DNA of 64,000 bases, from the NCBI GenBank assembly GCA_947577185.1, contig CANPUE010000002.1, forward strand, positions 165,704 through 229,703, read 5' to 3'. The position numbers and the translations under genes are program-made. Shown here in pieces: positions 28,981 to 38,831 of this stretch. The stretch comes from an uncultured Lachnospiraceae bacterium. Lineage in GTDB: Bacteria > Bacillota > Clostridia > Lachnospirales > Lachnospiraceae. The notes below the pieces were generated by a model. It was given only the letters and a program-made list of their open reading frames with translations. It ran no database searches and was not told the DNA's origin. Each line of letters starts with the position of its first letter. The stretch's first letter is position 1.

Positions 28981-29381
28981 TTCATAATCATTTCTTCGTA
29001 TTCTTCGCCGCTCAGATACCGCTTATCAGGATTCATCTGAAACGTGCCGCCCCACTCGTCCTGATCTTTATACTTAGGAACGAGGTGCATGTGCAGATGA
29101 CAGCCTGTATCGCCGTAGGCGCCATAGTTGAGTTTATCCGGTGCAAACGCTTTATGGATCGCATTTGCCGCCCTTGTCACATCTGCAAAAAAACGGTTGC
29201 GTTCTTCCTCACTGATATCCACGATTTCGCTGACATGATCTTTGTAGGCAACGATACATCTGCCCGGTTTGCTCTGCTCTTTAAACAGGATTAACTGACT
29301 CACATCCAGATCACAGATCGGAATGCCGAATTTCTCCAACAGCGCACCGCCCTGACAATACCCGCAGTTAGCGTCTTTCAT
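28962..29381 (-). CDS. HIT family nucleotide-binding protein
   Basis: 139 residues. The histidine triad is HLHMHLVPKY near 100, as in HinT/Fhit-like nucleotide hydrolases. An N-terminal CGYC pair (residues 6-9) could bind zinc. AAAGGGAG precedes the ATG. It follows glycogen phosphorylase by 47 bp and may be cotranscribed with it. A function in hydrolysing nucleotide phosphoramidates or dinucleotides is inferred from the family. Confidence 0.92.
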   Translation of the reverse strand: MKDANCGYCQGGALLEKFGIPICDLDVSQLILFKEQSKPGRCIVAYKDHVSEIVDISEEERNRFFADVTRAANAIHKAFAPDKLNYGAYGDTGCHLHMHLVPKYKDQDEWGGTFQMNPDKRYLSGEEYEEMIMKIRECL

Positions 29382-29428
29382 CTTAACTTACTCCCTTTCT
29401 TTTTCGCATTCTCTGTTTTATTTTGTCA

Positions 29429-31738
29429 TTATTTTAATTTCCAAATATCTCTGTTATACTCTGCGATCGTTCTGTCAGATGAGAAAAAGCCTGCTTTGGC
29501 GATATTGACAAGCATCATTCTCCTCCACTTATCCTGATCTTCGTAATCCGCCATCATCTGATCTTTTGTCCTGATATAATCTTCCAGATCCAGCAGCGTC
29601 ATGAACCAGTCCTTATTTAACAGTTCCTTATGAAGCCGCTCCAGGTTCTTCTTATGTCCGACTTTCAGCGCCTCTTTGCTGACGATAAAGTCAACCGCCT
29701 CTTTGATCACCGGACTCTTTTTGTAATACTCTTTGGAAACATAGTCTGCCTTCTCATAGTGTCTGATGACCTGCTCAGACTTCTCGCCGAAGATATAGAT
29801 ATTTTCATCGCCGACCAGCTCGTGAATCTCTACATTGGCGCCATCGGATGTTCCGAGTGTCACGGCCCCGTTTAACATAAACTTCATGTTGCCGGTTCCT
29901 GACGCTTCTTTGGAGGCAAGTGAAATCTGTTCAGAGATATCGCAGGCCGGGATCAGCTTCTCCGCATAGGAAACATTGTAGTTTTCTACCATGAGAACCG
30001 TCATATATTCATTTACATCCGGATCCTTGTTAATGATCTCCTGCAATACCAGCAGCAGGTGAATGATATCCTGTGCAATCACATAGGCAGGAGCCGCTTT
30101 CGCACCGAAGATAAAGGTCATCGGTCTTTCCGGTTTTTTGCCCGCCTTGATCTCCAGATACTTATGAATGATATACAATGCGTTCATCTGCTGGCGTTTG
30201 TACTCATGCAGTCTCTTGATCTGGATATCAAAGATGGAATCTGGGTTCAGGGTAACCCCTTCAACCTCTTTCACATACGCCGCCAGATCTTTTTTACGGT
30301 TCATTTTAATCTCGGCAATTCTGGAAAGAATGCCCTCTTCGTCTTTATATGCAAGCAGTTTCTCTAATTTATCGGCATCTTTCTTATAGCCGTCCCCGAT
30401 CGTCTCGGAAAGGAAGCCTGCCAGTTCGTGATTACATGACAGCAGCCATCTTCTAAAAGTGATTCCATTTGTCTTGTTATTAAATTTTTCCGGGTAGATC
30501 TTATAAAAAGCATTTAACTCCGTGTTCTTGAGAATCTCCGTGTGGATCGCCGCAACACCGTTTACAGAGAATCCATAATGGATATCAATGTGTGCCATGT
30601 GTACTTTCTTATCTTTATCGATGATCTGCACACTTGGGTCTTTGTATTTCGCCGCCACTCTCTTATCGAGTTCTTTGATGATCGGCACCAGCTGGGGAAC
30701 CACTTTTTCCAGATACTTTAACGGCCATTTCTCCAATGCTTCCGCCAGAATGGTATGATTCGTATACGCGCATGTTTTGCTGACCACTTCGATCGCCTCA
30801 TCCATCGTGAACGCCTTGTCATCAACCAGGATACGGATCAGCTCCGGAATGACCATAGTCGGATGCGTGTCATTGATCTGTATCACCGCATGATCATACA
30901 TTTTACGAAGGTCATATTTCTTTTCTTTGAGTTCTCTCAAAATGAGCTGCGCCGCATTGCTGACCATGAAATACTGCTGATAGATACGCAGCAGATTGCC
31001 CGCTTCATCAGAATCGTCCGGATATAAAAACAATGTCAGGTTCTTCTCGATATCTTCCTTGTCAAAATCAATTCCCTTTTTAATGATGCTCTCATCCACG
31101 GATTCGATGTCAAAGAGGCGGAGTTTATTGACACCATTGTCATAACCTGCCACATCGATATCATAAAGGCGTGAAGTCACCTTTTTGTCCCCAAACGCTA
31201 CATCAAACGTAACATCGGTTCTGTTCAGCCAGGATTTTTCCTCAATCCAGTCATTTTTCTCCGCAGTCTGCAGTCTGTCTTTGAACACCTGTTTAAACAG
31301 GCCAAAATGATAGTTTAAGCCGATGCCTTCTCCCGGCAGTCCAAGCGTCGCAATGGAATCCAGGAAACATGCCGCCAGACGTCCCAGCCCGCCGTTACCA
31401 AGCGACGGTTCCGGTTCTGTTTCCTCGACCGCGCTCAGATCTTTTCCGTTTTTGCTCAGAATCGTGTTGAGTCTGTCGTAGATTCCGAGGTTGATCAGGT
31501 TATTCGACAGCAGTTTTCCGATCAGAAATTCGGCGGAAATATAGTACACCTTCTTTTCGCCTTCGATCGGCTCGGAAACTTCCAGAAGTTTTTTGGATAA
31601 CTGGAGCAGACTGTAATAGAGTTCTTCATTACTGCACTCCGCAATCTTTTTGCCATAAGCGCTCTGTGTCTCGCCTTCCAGCTCCTTTTCCAGATTCATC
31701 ACAAGTACATCTCTTTTCAGGTTGCTTGCCTGTGCCAT
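29429..31738 (-). CDS. glgP: Glycogen/starch phosphorylase
   Basis: 769 residues from ATG 31738 ([10 protein letters not shown]), chosen for GGAGG eight bases upstream; the frame stays open into the repeat region but that is unlikely to be translated. GT35 enzyme releasing glucose-1-phosphate from alpha-1,4-glucan. Visible marks are [24 protein letters not shown], the region KRLHEYKRQ and the pyridoxal phosphate lysine in [14 protein letters not shown] near 615. It is shorter than the classical 800-840 residue enzymes, as often in clostridia. The LacI regulator directly upstream is its likely controller. Confidence 0.95.
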   Translation of the reverse strand: MAQASNLKRDVLVMNLEKELEGETQSAYGKKIAECSNEELYYSLLQLSKKLLEVSEPIEGEKKVYYISAEFLIGKLLSNNLINLGIYDRLNTILSKNGKDLSAVEETEPEPSLGNGGLGRLAACFLDSIATLGLPGEGIGLNYHFGLFKQVFKDRLQTAEKNDWIEEKSWLNRTDVTFDVAFGDKKVTSRLYDIDVAGYDNGVNKLRLFDIESVDESIIKKGIDFDKEDIEKNLTLFLYPDDSDEAGNLLRIYQQYFMVSNAAQLILRELKEKKYDLRKMYDHAVIQINDTHPTMVIPELIRILVDDKAFTMDEAIEVVSKTCAYTNHTILAEALEKWPLKYLEKVVPQLVPIIKELDKRVAAKYKDPSVQIIDKDKKVHMAHIDIHYGFSVNGVAAIHTEILKNTELNAFYKIYPEKFNNKTNGITFRRWLLSCNHELAGFLSETIGDGYKKDADKLEKLLAYKDEEGILSRIAEIKMNRKKDLAAYVKEVEGVTLNPDSIFDIQIKRLHEYKRQQMNALYIIHKYLEIKAGKKPERPMTFIFGAKAAPAYVIAQDIIHLLLVLQEIINKDPDVNEYMTVLMVENYNVSYAEKLIPACDISEQISLASKEASGTGNMKFMLNGAVTLGTSDGANVEIHELVGDENIYIFGEKSEQVIRHYEKADYVSKEYYKKSPVIKEAVDFIVSKEALKVGHKKNLERLHKELLNKDWFMTLLDLEDYIRTKDQMMADYEDQDKWRRMMLVNIAKAGFFSSDRTIAEYNRDIWKLK

Positions 31739-31760
31739 AAAAATACCTCCTGCATTTCGC

Positions 31761-31817
31761 TTTGCTTTGTAAAAATTTACTTCGTAAAAATTCACTTTGT
31801 AAAATTTACTTCGTAAA
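31761..31817. repeat. Four phased 13-bp palindromes before glgP
   Basis: The unit TTTAC-TTC-GTAAA occurs perfectly at 31776-31788 and 31805-31817 and with one mismatch per arm at 31761-31773 and 31791-31803, a period of 14-15 bp. More degenerate copies trail to about 31855. The block lies within the leader or promoter of glgP. It looks like a cooperative operator array or a slippage-derived repeat; the period of 15 also equals five codons. Confidence 0.75.
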
Positions 31818-31875
31818 TAATTACTTGTTCAATATTTACTTCTTAATTTTCAATTTTCATTTATATTATGTTATT

Positions 31876-32865
31876 TTAACAAATAATATCCAAATACTGC
31901 ATCCGCACCAGTTCATAACCGGAGACAAATTCCATTCCTCTGCCGCCGTCCAAAAGGCGTTTCAGTTCCACGACTGCCTGCGCCGCCATCCCGGCAAAAT
32001 CCTGCCGGACCGTATTCATCTGCTTGCCTGCATACCCCATCAGCGTAATGCCGCCGAACCCGCAGACCGGCCTGAAAATATCCATTTCAATCAGCGCTTT
32101 CATCGCGCCGATCGCCATCAGATCGGACGCACAGACTACGACATCCTTATTTCTGGCATAGCGGAAAGTATGTTTTCTCGCCTGCAGTTCGGAAAATCCT
32201 CCGCTCCTGACAAAAAGCGACAGTTTCCTCTCTTCGGCCAGCTTCTTAATCCCTTCCAGCCGCTCATCGGTCGAATAGCCGTTTTTTCTGCCGGAAAGAT
32301 AGAGAATACGCCTGCATCCGTTCTCTTCTATTGTCTTTTTAGCCACCTCATACTGCGCCTTTTCCTGATCGATCCTGATGCAGGATGTACTTTCATTGAT
32401 GATCGGCGCATCTACCGTGACGATCTTGAAAATCTCCGAGGCGATCAGTCTGTGCAGTACTTTATCGTCTTTGGACATTCCAAAGATGATCAGGCCGGTA
32501 ATGCTCTGAGACTGCAGATATCGTATCACTTCCTCTAATGTCATGTTCCGCAGCATGGAATAAAAAACCGTAATGACATCCAGATTGATCTCCACAGCCT
32601 TCTGGATCACGCCCGCGAGCGACTTCATATTGATCTCATCGACCGCCTGGGTCGCATTATCAAGATTTAACAGGATCGCTACCCGCCCCGATTGTTTGGA
32701 AGAAAGCGCCGCCGCCACGGAATTGGGGACAAAATTCAATTCCTCCACAGCCTGATTCACTTTTTTCTTAGTCTCTTCACTGACATTCGGGTAATTGTTT
32801 AATACTTTCGACACGGTAGAGATTGCTACGCCCGCCTGTTTTGCCACATCCTTGATCGATACCAT
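31876..32865 (-). CDS. LacI family transcriptional regulator
   Basis: 329 residues from ATG 32865 (MVSIKDVAKQ) behind AAGGAAG; longer frames upstream lack a ribosome site. The LacI helix-turn-helix is clear (VSIKDVAKQAGVAISTVSKV, hinge helix NSVAAALSS), followed by a periplasmic-binding-like sugar sensor. It lies just upstream of glgP in the same direction and probably regulates glycogen or oligosaccharide use. Tandem palindromes at 32898-32925 in its own leader suggest autoregulation. Confidence 0.92.
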   Translation of the reverse strand: MVSIKDVAKQAGVAISTVSKVLNNYPNVSEETKKKVNQAVEELNFVPNSVAAALSSKQSGRVAILLNLDNATQAVDEINMKSLAGVIQKAVEINLDVITVFYSMLRNMTLEEVIRYLQSQSITGLIIFGMSKDDKVLHRLIASEIFKIVTVDAPIINESTSCIRIDQEKAQYEVAKKTIEENGCRRILYLSGRKNGYSTDERLEGIKKLAEERKLSLFVRSGGFSELQARKHTFRYARNKDVVVCASDLMAIGAMKALIEMDIFRPVCGFGGITLMGYAGKQMNTVRQDFAGMAAQAVVELKRLLDGGRGMEFVSGYELVRMQYLDIIC

Positions 32866-32897
32866 TGATCTTCCTTCTTTTTTCCCGGAGGAAACCT

Positions 32898-32925
32898 GGA
32901 AAAGGTTTTCCGGAAATCGTTTTCC
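32898..32925. promoter_or_regulatory. Tandem LacI-type operators
   Basis: Two abutting 14-bp palindromes: GGAAAAGGTTTTCC (32898-32911, perfect 6-bp arms) and GGAAATCGTTTTCC (32912-32925, central CG with one mismatch, the usual LacI/GalR operator form). They lie 33-60 bp upstream of the regulator start. Confidence 0.6.
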
Positions 32926-32942
32926 ATGACCATCATATACCA

Positions 32943-32969
32943 AAAAGAGAGGTTTGTAAACCTCTCTTT
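32943..32969 (-). terminator. Terminator after the maltose O-acetyltransferase-like gene
   Basis: Perfect 12-bp inverted repeat AAAGAGAGGTTT / AAACCTCTCTTT with a 2-nt loop, then TT on the minus strand, making a five-T tract. It separates the acetyltransferase from the LacI gene. Confidence 0.8.
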
Positions 32970-33025
32970 CCAAACTTTGTAAAAAAATCTGCGGAAATCG
33001 GACCGCTAAACCGTGCTTTCTCCGA

Positions 33026-33655
33026 TTAAAACGTCATCCTCGCCGCAATATCCGCCCATGCCTCCTGATCGATCTCCTCGTCCCGGAAAAGCTTCTTCTT
33101 ATCATCATCCGTGATCATGCGCAGTACGCGGCAGGGATTCCCGGCCGCGATCGACCAGTCAGGGATATCCTTCGTGACAACGCTCCCGGCTCCGATGACC
33201 ACATTATCTCCGATATGGACACCCGGACAGATCACCGTATTTCCGCCCAGCCAGACATTGTCACCGATCACTACTTCCTTCCCGTACTCATAAGCGGAGT
33301 TGCGGCTCACCGGATGCACCGGATGCCCCGCCGTATAGATCGCCACATTAGGGGCCATCTGGCAGTTATCTCCGATCTTCACCTTCGCCACATCCAGAAT
33401 GGTACAGTTATAATTCGCGAAAAAATTCTTCCCGACTTCGATATGCGTTCCATAGTCGCAATAAAACGGCGGGTTGACAAACGCTCCGTCCGATCTGCCG
33501 AAAAGGTCTTTCACTACCTCTCCGATCCCCTGAAAATCCGACCGGTCCATAAAATTCAATTTCTGCAGCTTCCGCCTGCACACCTGCTGCTCTGCAAAAA
33601 CACTGTCATCTGAAATATATGCCATTCCGGCATCCCTGCGTTCCTGATTCGTCAT
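33026..33655 (-). CDS. Maltose/galactoside O-acetyltransferase family protein
   Basis: 209 residues with an N-terminal Mac domain and a left-handed beta-helix of hexapeptide repeats (DNCQMAPNVAIYTAGHP, with the catalytic His of the family, then VWLGGNTVICPGVHIG and GAGSVVTKDIP). It should move acetyl from CoA to a sugar hydroxyl. Last gene of the rightward-starting minus-strand run; a strong terminator follows. Confidence 0.92.
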   Translation of the reverse strand: MTNQERRDAGMAYISDDSVFAEQQVCRRKLQKLNFMDRSDFQGIGEVVKDLFGRSDGAFVNPPFYCDYGTHIEVGKNFFANYNCTILDVAKVKIGDNCQMAPNVAIYTAGHPVHPVSRNSAYEYGKEVVIGDNVWLGGNTVICPGVHIGDNVVIGAGSVVTKDIPDWSIAAGNPCRVLRMITDDDKKKLFRDEEIDQEAWADIAARMTF

Positions 33656-33697
33656 TATATAATGCTCCTTTTTCTTTTATTTTCTTCTGGCGGCTGT

Positions 33698-35272
33698 TTA
33701 TTTCTCCACGCTCTCGATCACACAGCTGTGCGGTTTGTTTTTTTCATCCCTGTCATAATTTATTCCGACAAGCAGTATCTTCCCGCTATAGCCTTCCAGC
33801 GCCTGCGTATACCGTCTGTCCCTGATCTGCATTAACGCCGAATCCGCAGTTTTATCATATTTCAGTTCCACCACAAGCGCAGGCTTATCCGTGTGGGGCA
33901 GCGGCAGGAAAACAATGTCCGCAAAGCCTTTTCCGGCCGGCAGCTCCCGGATCAGCTGGTAATCTTTCCTCGCACTGTAATATGCAAGGCCGATCGCACA
34001 TCCAAGAGAATTTTCATCATTATAAGTCAATATGGAGGCGACCTGCGAATGTGCTCTGTCAAGCCCGTCTGCAACGCTGTCCGCATCTTTGCAAAGCGTA
34101 TCCGCCAAAAGCTTTTCAGAATCCTTTAATACGCACATCACTCTGCTCCAGCCGCTGACACTCATCGCATTTTCAAATTCTTCCATGACCTCTTTATTGG
34201 GTATCAGCGCTTCCTTTTTCCCCGCATCATAGGCAAGATATCCCAAATGGATCAGCAATGTGAGCACATCGTCTTTTGTCTCAAATGTATGCATATCATT
34301 ACGGAAGCTGTGCGTATTTACCCTGACATGCCCGCCTCCGAGCATCTGCACAACATCTGTCCGCAGACCATCGAAATCCATGTCGATATAAATCTTGAGC
34401 GCGTCATAAACTTCCGTGGATGTCCAGTAGTTGGAAAAATCCTGACAGATCATTGCCTCTACGACGGATTTGGGGTTATAGACATGCCGGAACTTCTTGA
34501 ACCGATACCCGTCATACCAGCTGCTCATTTCAGCAAAGTTCATCTCGTACTGTTCACACAGGGTTCTCACTTCTTCCTCGGTAAAACCTGTATATTCTTC
34601 TAACGCTCTCTGATCTGTCATCGAATACTCCCGGAACATATTTAACGCTGAGTGTTCTCCGTATTTTTTCACCGGCAGGATTCCCGTCATATAAGCGAGC
34701 GCCACATAAGGCTGATCCTTCAAAAGATCGCGAAGAAAATCAAGATACTGCTTTTGCAGCGTTTCCGACTCCCGTCTCTCTCTCATCACACAATCCCATT
34801 CATCGATCAGAAAGATAAACTCTTTCTGTGTCCTGACATAGATTCTTTCCAGCGCTTCCGACAAAATGCTGATCCGCTCCGGGAACAGATCCCCATATGC
34901 TTCTCTGAGTTCCTCAATGACCGCCCGTTCCACATACGCCGTCACTTCCTGGTCCCTTGCCCTGATCAAAAACTGCTGCATATTCAGGCAGATTACATCA
35001 TACCGGTTCAGGTGCTCCAAAAATGATTTATCACTTTCTATTTTCAGACCTCTGAATAGTTCTGCCGATTCACAGCCGCGGCTGTAATAGGCCGCGAGCA
35101 TATTGAGCGCCATCGATTTTCCGAAACGCCTTGGCCTGCTGACACAAATATTTTGCTGTTCTGTATTCAAACATTTGTTGGTAAATGCGATCAGTCCTGT
35201 CTTATCCACATAGATTTCGGACCGAACCGCCCTTTGAAAGCCTTTATTCCCCGGATTCAGATAAATTCCCAT
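33698..35272 (-). CDS. AAA-ATPase with C-terminal PD-(D/E)XK-like domain
   Basis: 524 residues. The N-terminal half is the AAA-ATPase-like domain (start GNKGFQRAVRSEIYVDKTGLI; Walker A SRPRRFGKS near 48; Walker B IFLIDEWD near 158). The C-terminal end has a restriction-like core, FADIVFLP then ALVVELKYDK, matching D-x(n)-E-x-K near 460-480. The family is abundant in gut anaerobes and often present in many copies; its role is unsettled. It lies between metabolic genes without mobile element signs. Confidence 0.88.
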   Translation of the reverse strand: MGIYLNPGNKGFQRAVRSEIYVDKTGLIAFTNKCLNTEQQNICVSRPRRFGKSMALNMLAAYYSRGCESAELFRGLKIESDKSFLEHLNRYDVICLNMQQFLIRARDQEVTAYVERAVIEELREAYGDLFPERISILSEALERIYVRTQKEFIFLIDEWDCVMRERRESETLQKQYLDFLRDLLKDQPYVALAYMTGILPVKKYGEHSALNMFREYSMTDQRALEEYTGFTEEEVRTLCEQYEMNFAEMSSWYDGYRFKKFRHVYNPKSVVEAMICQDFSNYWTSTEVYDALKIYIDMDFDGLRTDVVQMLGGGHVRVNTHSFRNDMHTFETKDDVLTLLIHLGYLAYDAGKKEALIPNKEVMEEFENAMSVSGWSRVMCVLKDSEKLLADTLCKDADSVADGLDRAHSQVASILTYNDENSLGCAIGLAYYSARKDYQLIRELPAGKGFADIVFLPLPHTDKPALVVELKYDKTADSALMQIRDRRYTQALEGYSGKILLVGINYDRDEKNKPHSCVIESVEK

Positions 35273-35290
35273 AAAATATCTCCCATTTAG

Positions 35291-36076
35291 TTACACGCTT
35301 CCATACACCTCAATCTGGCTGAGCGCCGGGAACGGCGACGGATCTTCCGACTTGATCAGATTGCCCAGACGCACCCAGCGGATCCGCTTAGGCGCAAATG
35401 TAATGCTGTGCGGCAGACTGCTCTTTTCCAGTTCCCACACGAGTTCTGTCCCATCCGAAAAATTCAGAGTCACCTGTTTCCACCAGTTATCGTGCGGAAA
35501 GTCCGACCTCGTATACAATACGACTTTATCCGCCTCTACTTCCCTGCCAAAGTCCACGGTCATCTCCGCGTCATCCTGCATATTGATTCCCCATGACTCA
35601 TAGGGCCACTTCCCATGTGACCGGTTCTCACACACACCGTCGATCGCATTCCGTGCGGCAAAAACCGACTCTCCGCGCGTCTCCACGTTCGCGGACGCAT
35701 GCGGGAAGCAATGGGTGTCGCCGTGCTGATCACACACATTCAACGCCAGATTCCGGTATGCATGAACTTCCTCTTCTCTGGCCGTTCTTGCATACAGATA
35801 ATGCAGTTCTCCATAAAAGACCTTTGGGGAATAGCAGATGCGCTTTTCTCCAAAAGGAATCTGGAAGGAGACATTGTCCGTGATATAGCATAACGCTGCT
35901 CCGAGCGCATCATCCACCTGTAAGAAGATATCAATATTCTTCTCCGAAGTTTCCAGAACGATCCTGTCTCCTTCCTGATATTGTGCATTGCAGACAAGGC
36001 TCACATAATCCTCTCCCCTGCTTTCGCAGATTGTCTTTCCGTTTTGGTCCAAAACCTTCAACGTCAGTTCTGCCAT
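35291..36076 (-). CDS. Discoidin (F5/8 type C)-like protein
   Basis: 261 residues from ATG 36076, picked for AAGGAGGAGAG just upstream. No signal peptide. The first 120 residues are an unrecognised beta-rich region; the rest (about 120-261) resembles a galactose-binding or discoidin fold, with ASANVETRG, AARNAIDGV, WPYESWG and VDFGREVEADKVVLYTR, the pattern of carbohydrate-binding or allantoicase-like domains. Cytoplasmic location makes a sugar-sensing or intracellular carbohydrate role more likely than adhesion. Clustered with kinases and a phosphorylase. Confidence 0.75.
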   Translation of the reverse strand: MAELTLKVLDQNGKTICESRGEDYVSLVCNAQYQEGDRIVLETSEKNIDIFLQVDDALGAALCYITDNVSFQIPFGEKRICYSPKVFYGELHYLYARTAREEEVHAYRNLALNVCDQHGDTHCFPHASANVETRGESVFAARNAIDGVCENRSHGKWPYESWGINMQDDAEMTVDFGREVEADKVVLYTRSDFPHDNWWKQVTLNFSDGTELVWELEKSSLPHSITFAPKRIRWVRLGNLIKSEDPSPFPALSQIEVYGSV

Positions 36077-36137
36077 TTCTCTCTCCTCCTTGTTTTTTTT
36101 CATCACTTTCCTGTTATTACTTCCCACAGACCATTTC

Positions 36138-38831
36138 CTACAGGTTCCCCTCCCCGGTATTGACATAATAAGCCATCCCAAATGTCCCGATACCGGAATT
36201 GCACGCGATCGAGACGGAAGTCCTCTGCATGACGACCTGTCTGAACGAAATGCAGCACAGCACTTCCGCACGGATCAACTGCTGCTGCTCTACACTGCAC
36301 CCCGCATGCGTTATGAAAATGATCTCGGGATTGATCCGCCTCTTATGCCGCAGATGCCAATGGATAAAACGCTTCCAGGAATTTTCAAGTTTTCCGCAGC
36401 CAAACCCGGTTACGGACATCCTGCTCTGACTCATCTTCATACAGGGATGCAGGTGAAAAAGCCTGCACATTCCTGCATAGACCGCATTCACAAATCCTCT
36501 CTCATAAAAGATCTGCGCCGCCGGAAGCATAAAATGAGATTCCACTCTCTTTTTCATGTACTCGATCCGCTCACAGATCTCCGCCGCATGACAGCCTTCC
36601 ATGACAAGCCTGCCCGCATACAGGACGATCAGCGCCTGACCGCATGACACCTGCGAGGCATCTATGACATGTACATGGTCAAATCCCTGAGAAGCCGTGA
36701 CTGCCGCATCGTAACTCTGTCCTACATGCTTTGCCATGGATATATGAATCACCTGCTCCGCCTGTGTCAGCGCCTCTGCATAGAAATCTTCATATTCTTC
36801 CACGGCAATGCTGTCCGAAACAGCATTGCTTGTCGTATCAGTCATATACCGGATCAGATTATCCGAAGAAATCTCCAGAGTATCGACAAAACGGCCGCTC
36901 TCCGTCCTGATATACAGATATATGGTGTCAATGTCATATTTTTCCGCCAGACGCTCCGGCAGATCACTCACATTATCTGTCGTAATGCAGATCTTGCGCT
37001 TCTTATGATGAGCGACCCTCTGAATCTCTATCTCTTCCTGTGCCGCGTTTTTCAGCAGACGGTATTCAATGATCTCTTCCGGAAGAAACTTCAGGATCTC
37101 CGCCTCCAGGGCCGCGCTCTGAACAGGTTTTTCCAGATACCCGTCAAAGCCGTCCTCCAGATACTGCCGCCCGGCCTGCGCCGCACTGTTCGCAGACAAT
37201 ACAATGATGGCCGAGTCGCGGCATAAGCCGTTCTCCTGTTTCCTGACCAGACGCAGCGTCTGCCTGCCATCCATTTCCGGCATCATGTAGTCCATCAAAA
37301 TAACATGATAAAATTTTCTTTTTGTCATCTCCAGGCATTCCGCACCGCTTCTGGCGACATCAATCTTTACTTTCGTCTCTCTTAAAAGTTTCTGCTCCAC
37401 CATTGCGTTCATGGGATTATCATCCACGATCAGAAGGCGGGCTTCCGGAGCCTCAAAACTCTGACGATAGTCTTCTGTCTTTTCCCTGCTGCGGCTTAAA
37501 AACCTGACAGGTCCGATCGGCGTCCTGTCAATGACTTTCTGCGGCAGTGTCACTGTGAACGTGGAACCCTTCGTATAGATGCTGTCGACCGTGATCTCAC
37601 CGCCCATCAGATCTACAAGCTGTTTTGTGATGGAAAGTCCAAGGCCGCTTCCTTCCACCTTCCTGTTTTTGCGGGCATCCATCCGCTTAAAAGAATCATA
37701 GATATGTTCCAAATCTTCTTTGCGGATGCCCATACCCGTATCCGATACGCTGATCTTTAACGCGATTTCATCCCCCTGCATCTGATCCATATGCGCGGAC
37801 AGGGTAACGGAACCTTCCTGCGTATATTTTGCGGCATTGGTCAGAATATTTAAGACGACCTGATTGGCGCGTTTCACATCCCCATAGAGCACGGATGGCA
37901 AATTTTCGTCGATATCGATTAAAAATTCCAGTTTTTTCTCTTTGAGGCGCACCTGCAGCATGTCAATCAGATCCCCGAACAGATTCACAGTCTTGTATTC
38001 TACGGGCACGATCTCCATTTTTTTCATTTCCATCTGGGAAAGATCGAGAATATCATTGACCAGATTTAACAGCATCTTGCTCGCACTCTGAATGTTCTTC
38101 GCGTATTCTTTCGTTGCCTCTTCTTCGCTCTCCCTCAGGATCATCTCGTTCAGACCCACAATGGTATTGATCGGGGTGCGGATCTCATGGCTCATGCTGG
38201 CAAAAAAACGGTTCTTGGACGCACCGATCTCTTCCAGTTCTTTTTGCTGTCTGCGGGATATCTCCCGCTCAATGTCAAACATCTTCATCTGTACTTTCAG
38301 GATCGCCCCGCAGGCAAGCCCTACGGCGAGCACTGCAAAGATCGAATCCGTATAGGCCGCCGCTCTCGAAGCCATGGGCGTAATACTGTCAGGATAATAA
38401 TATCCCAGCACATAAGTGCCGACATCTACCACGATCGACAATACAAGAAAGAAACAGAGCCTTTTCCCGGAAAACATCATAAAGACATAGAGAAGCCCCA
38501 AAGAAAACCAGATCGTTGCGCCGCCTTCCAGACCTCCGCTCAGAAAAAACATTGCCGGAAACACAAGCAGAATAATCAAAAATCCTACAATGACCGCAAC
38601 AAGATCGATCCTGCGAAATTTAAAAGTAGCCGGCAGAGCGGTAGCCAGCGCCGCCAGCAACACCAGAAGCGGTATCACAATGACATTCATGTCCATAATA
38701 CCGATACACTCTATGATTCCCAGAATGGCAAGCGCGCTCCCGACCAGAACGATCATCCGGAAGATCCTCTCCCGCAGTTCATAATCTCTTCCCAATATCA
38801 TGTCACATATCTTTGCAATCTGCTTTTTCAT
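36138..38831 (-). CDS. Hybrid histidine kinase with receiver and C-terminal DegV-like domain
   Basis: 897 residues from ATG 38831. Five or six membrane helices (about 20-190), a HisKA domain with phospho-His215 (SHEIRTP), an ATPase domain (GMGIRKEDL, GSGLGLSI) and a receiver with phospho-Asp514 (ILMDYMMP, lysine in LEKP). From about residue 610 to the end lies a DegV-like fold: ICITTDNVSDLPERL, then a VIDASQVS strand and a C-terminal SGIGTFGMAYY. DegV/FakB proteins bind fatty acids, so this may sense lipid, but the usual Thr-Ser-x-Pro lipid-binding loop reads TTSNAVSDS. It overlaps the preceding kinase gene by 29 bp. The start could also lie further in. Confidence 0.85.
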   Translation of the reverse strand: MKKQIAKICDMILGRDYELRERIFRMIVLVGSALAILGIIECIGIMDMNVIVIPLLVLLAALATALPATFKFRRIDLVAVIVGFLIILLVFPAMFFLSGGLEGGATIWFSLGLLYVFMMFSGKRLCFFLVLSIVVDVGTYVLGYYYPDSITPMASRAAAYTDSIFAVLAVGLACGAILKVQMKMFDIEREISRRQQKELEEIGASKNRFFASMSHEIRTPINTIVGLNEMILRESEEEATKEYAKNIQSASKMLLNLVNDILDLSQMEMKKMEIVPVEYKTVNLFGDLIDMLQVRLKEKKLEFLIDIDENLPSVLYGDVKRANQVVLNILTNAAKYTQEGSVTLSAHMDQMQGDEIALKISVSDTGMGIRKEDLEHIYDSFKRMDARKNRKVEGSGLGLSITKQLVDLMGGEITVDSIYTKGSTFTVTLPQKVIDRTPIGPVRFLSRSREKTEDYRQSFEAPEARLLIVDDNPMNAMVEQKLLRETKVKIDVARSGAECLEMTKRKFYHVILMDYMMPEMDGRQTLRLVRKQENGLCRDSAIIVLSANSAAQAGRQYLEDGFDGYLEKPVQSAALEAEILKFLPEEIIEYRLLKNAAQEEIEIQRVAHHKKRKICITTDNVSDLPERLAEKYDIDTIYLYIRTESGRFVDTLEISSDNLIRYMTDTTSNAVSDSIAVEEYEDFYAEALTQAEQVIHISMAKHVGQSYDAAVTASQGFDHVHVIDASQVSCGQALIVLYAGRLVMEGCHAAEICERIEYMKKRVESHFMLPAAQIFYERGFVNAVYAGMCRLFHLHPCMKMSQSRMSVTGFGCGKLENSWKRFIHWHLRHKRRINPEIIFITHAGCSVEQQQLIRAEVLCCISFRQVVMQRTSVSIACNSGIGTFGMAYYVNTGEGNL

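Noticed and set aside
31761..31860. CRISPR-like array
   Set aside because: Units are only 13-15 bp, abut without unique spacers, and no cas genes occur.
31762..32538. Plus-strand open frame of 258 codons
   Set aside because: It is antisense to the clear LacI regulator and begins in the repeat block; no ribosome site and no recognisable domain.
33698..35272. AAA-ATPase/PD-(D/E)XK protein as a new defence system
   Set aside because: The family is very common and multicopy in gut anaerobes, and no other defence-type genes lie beside it.
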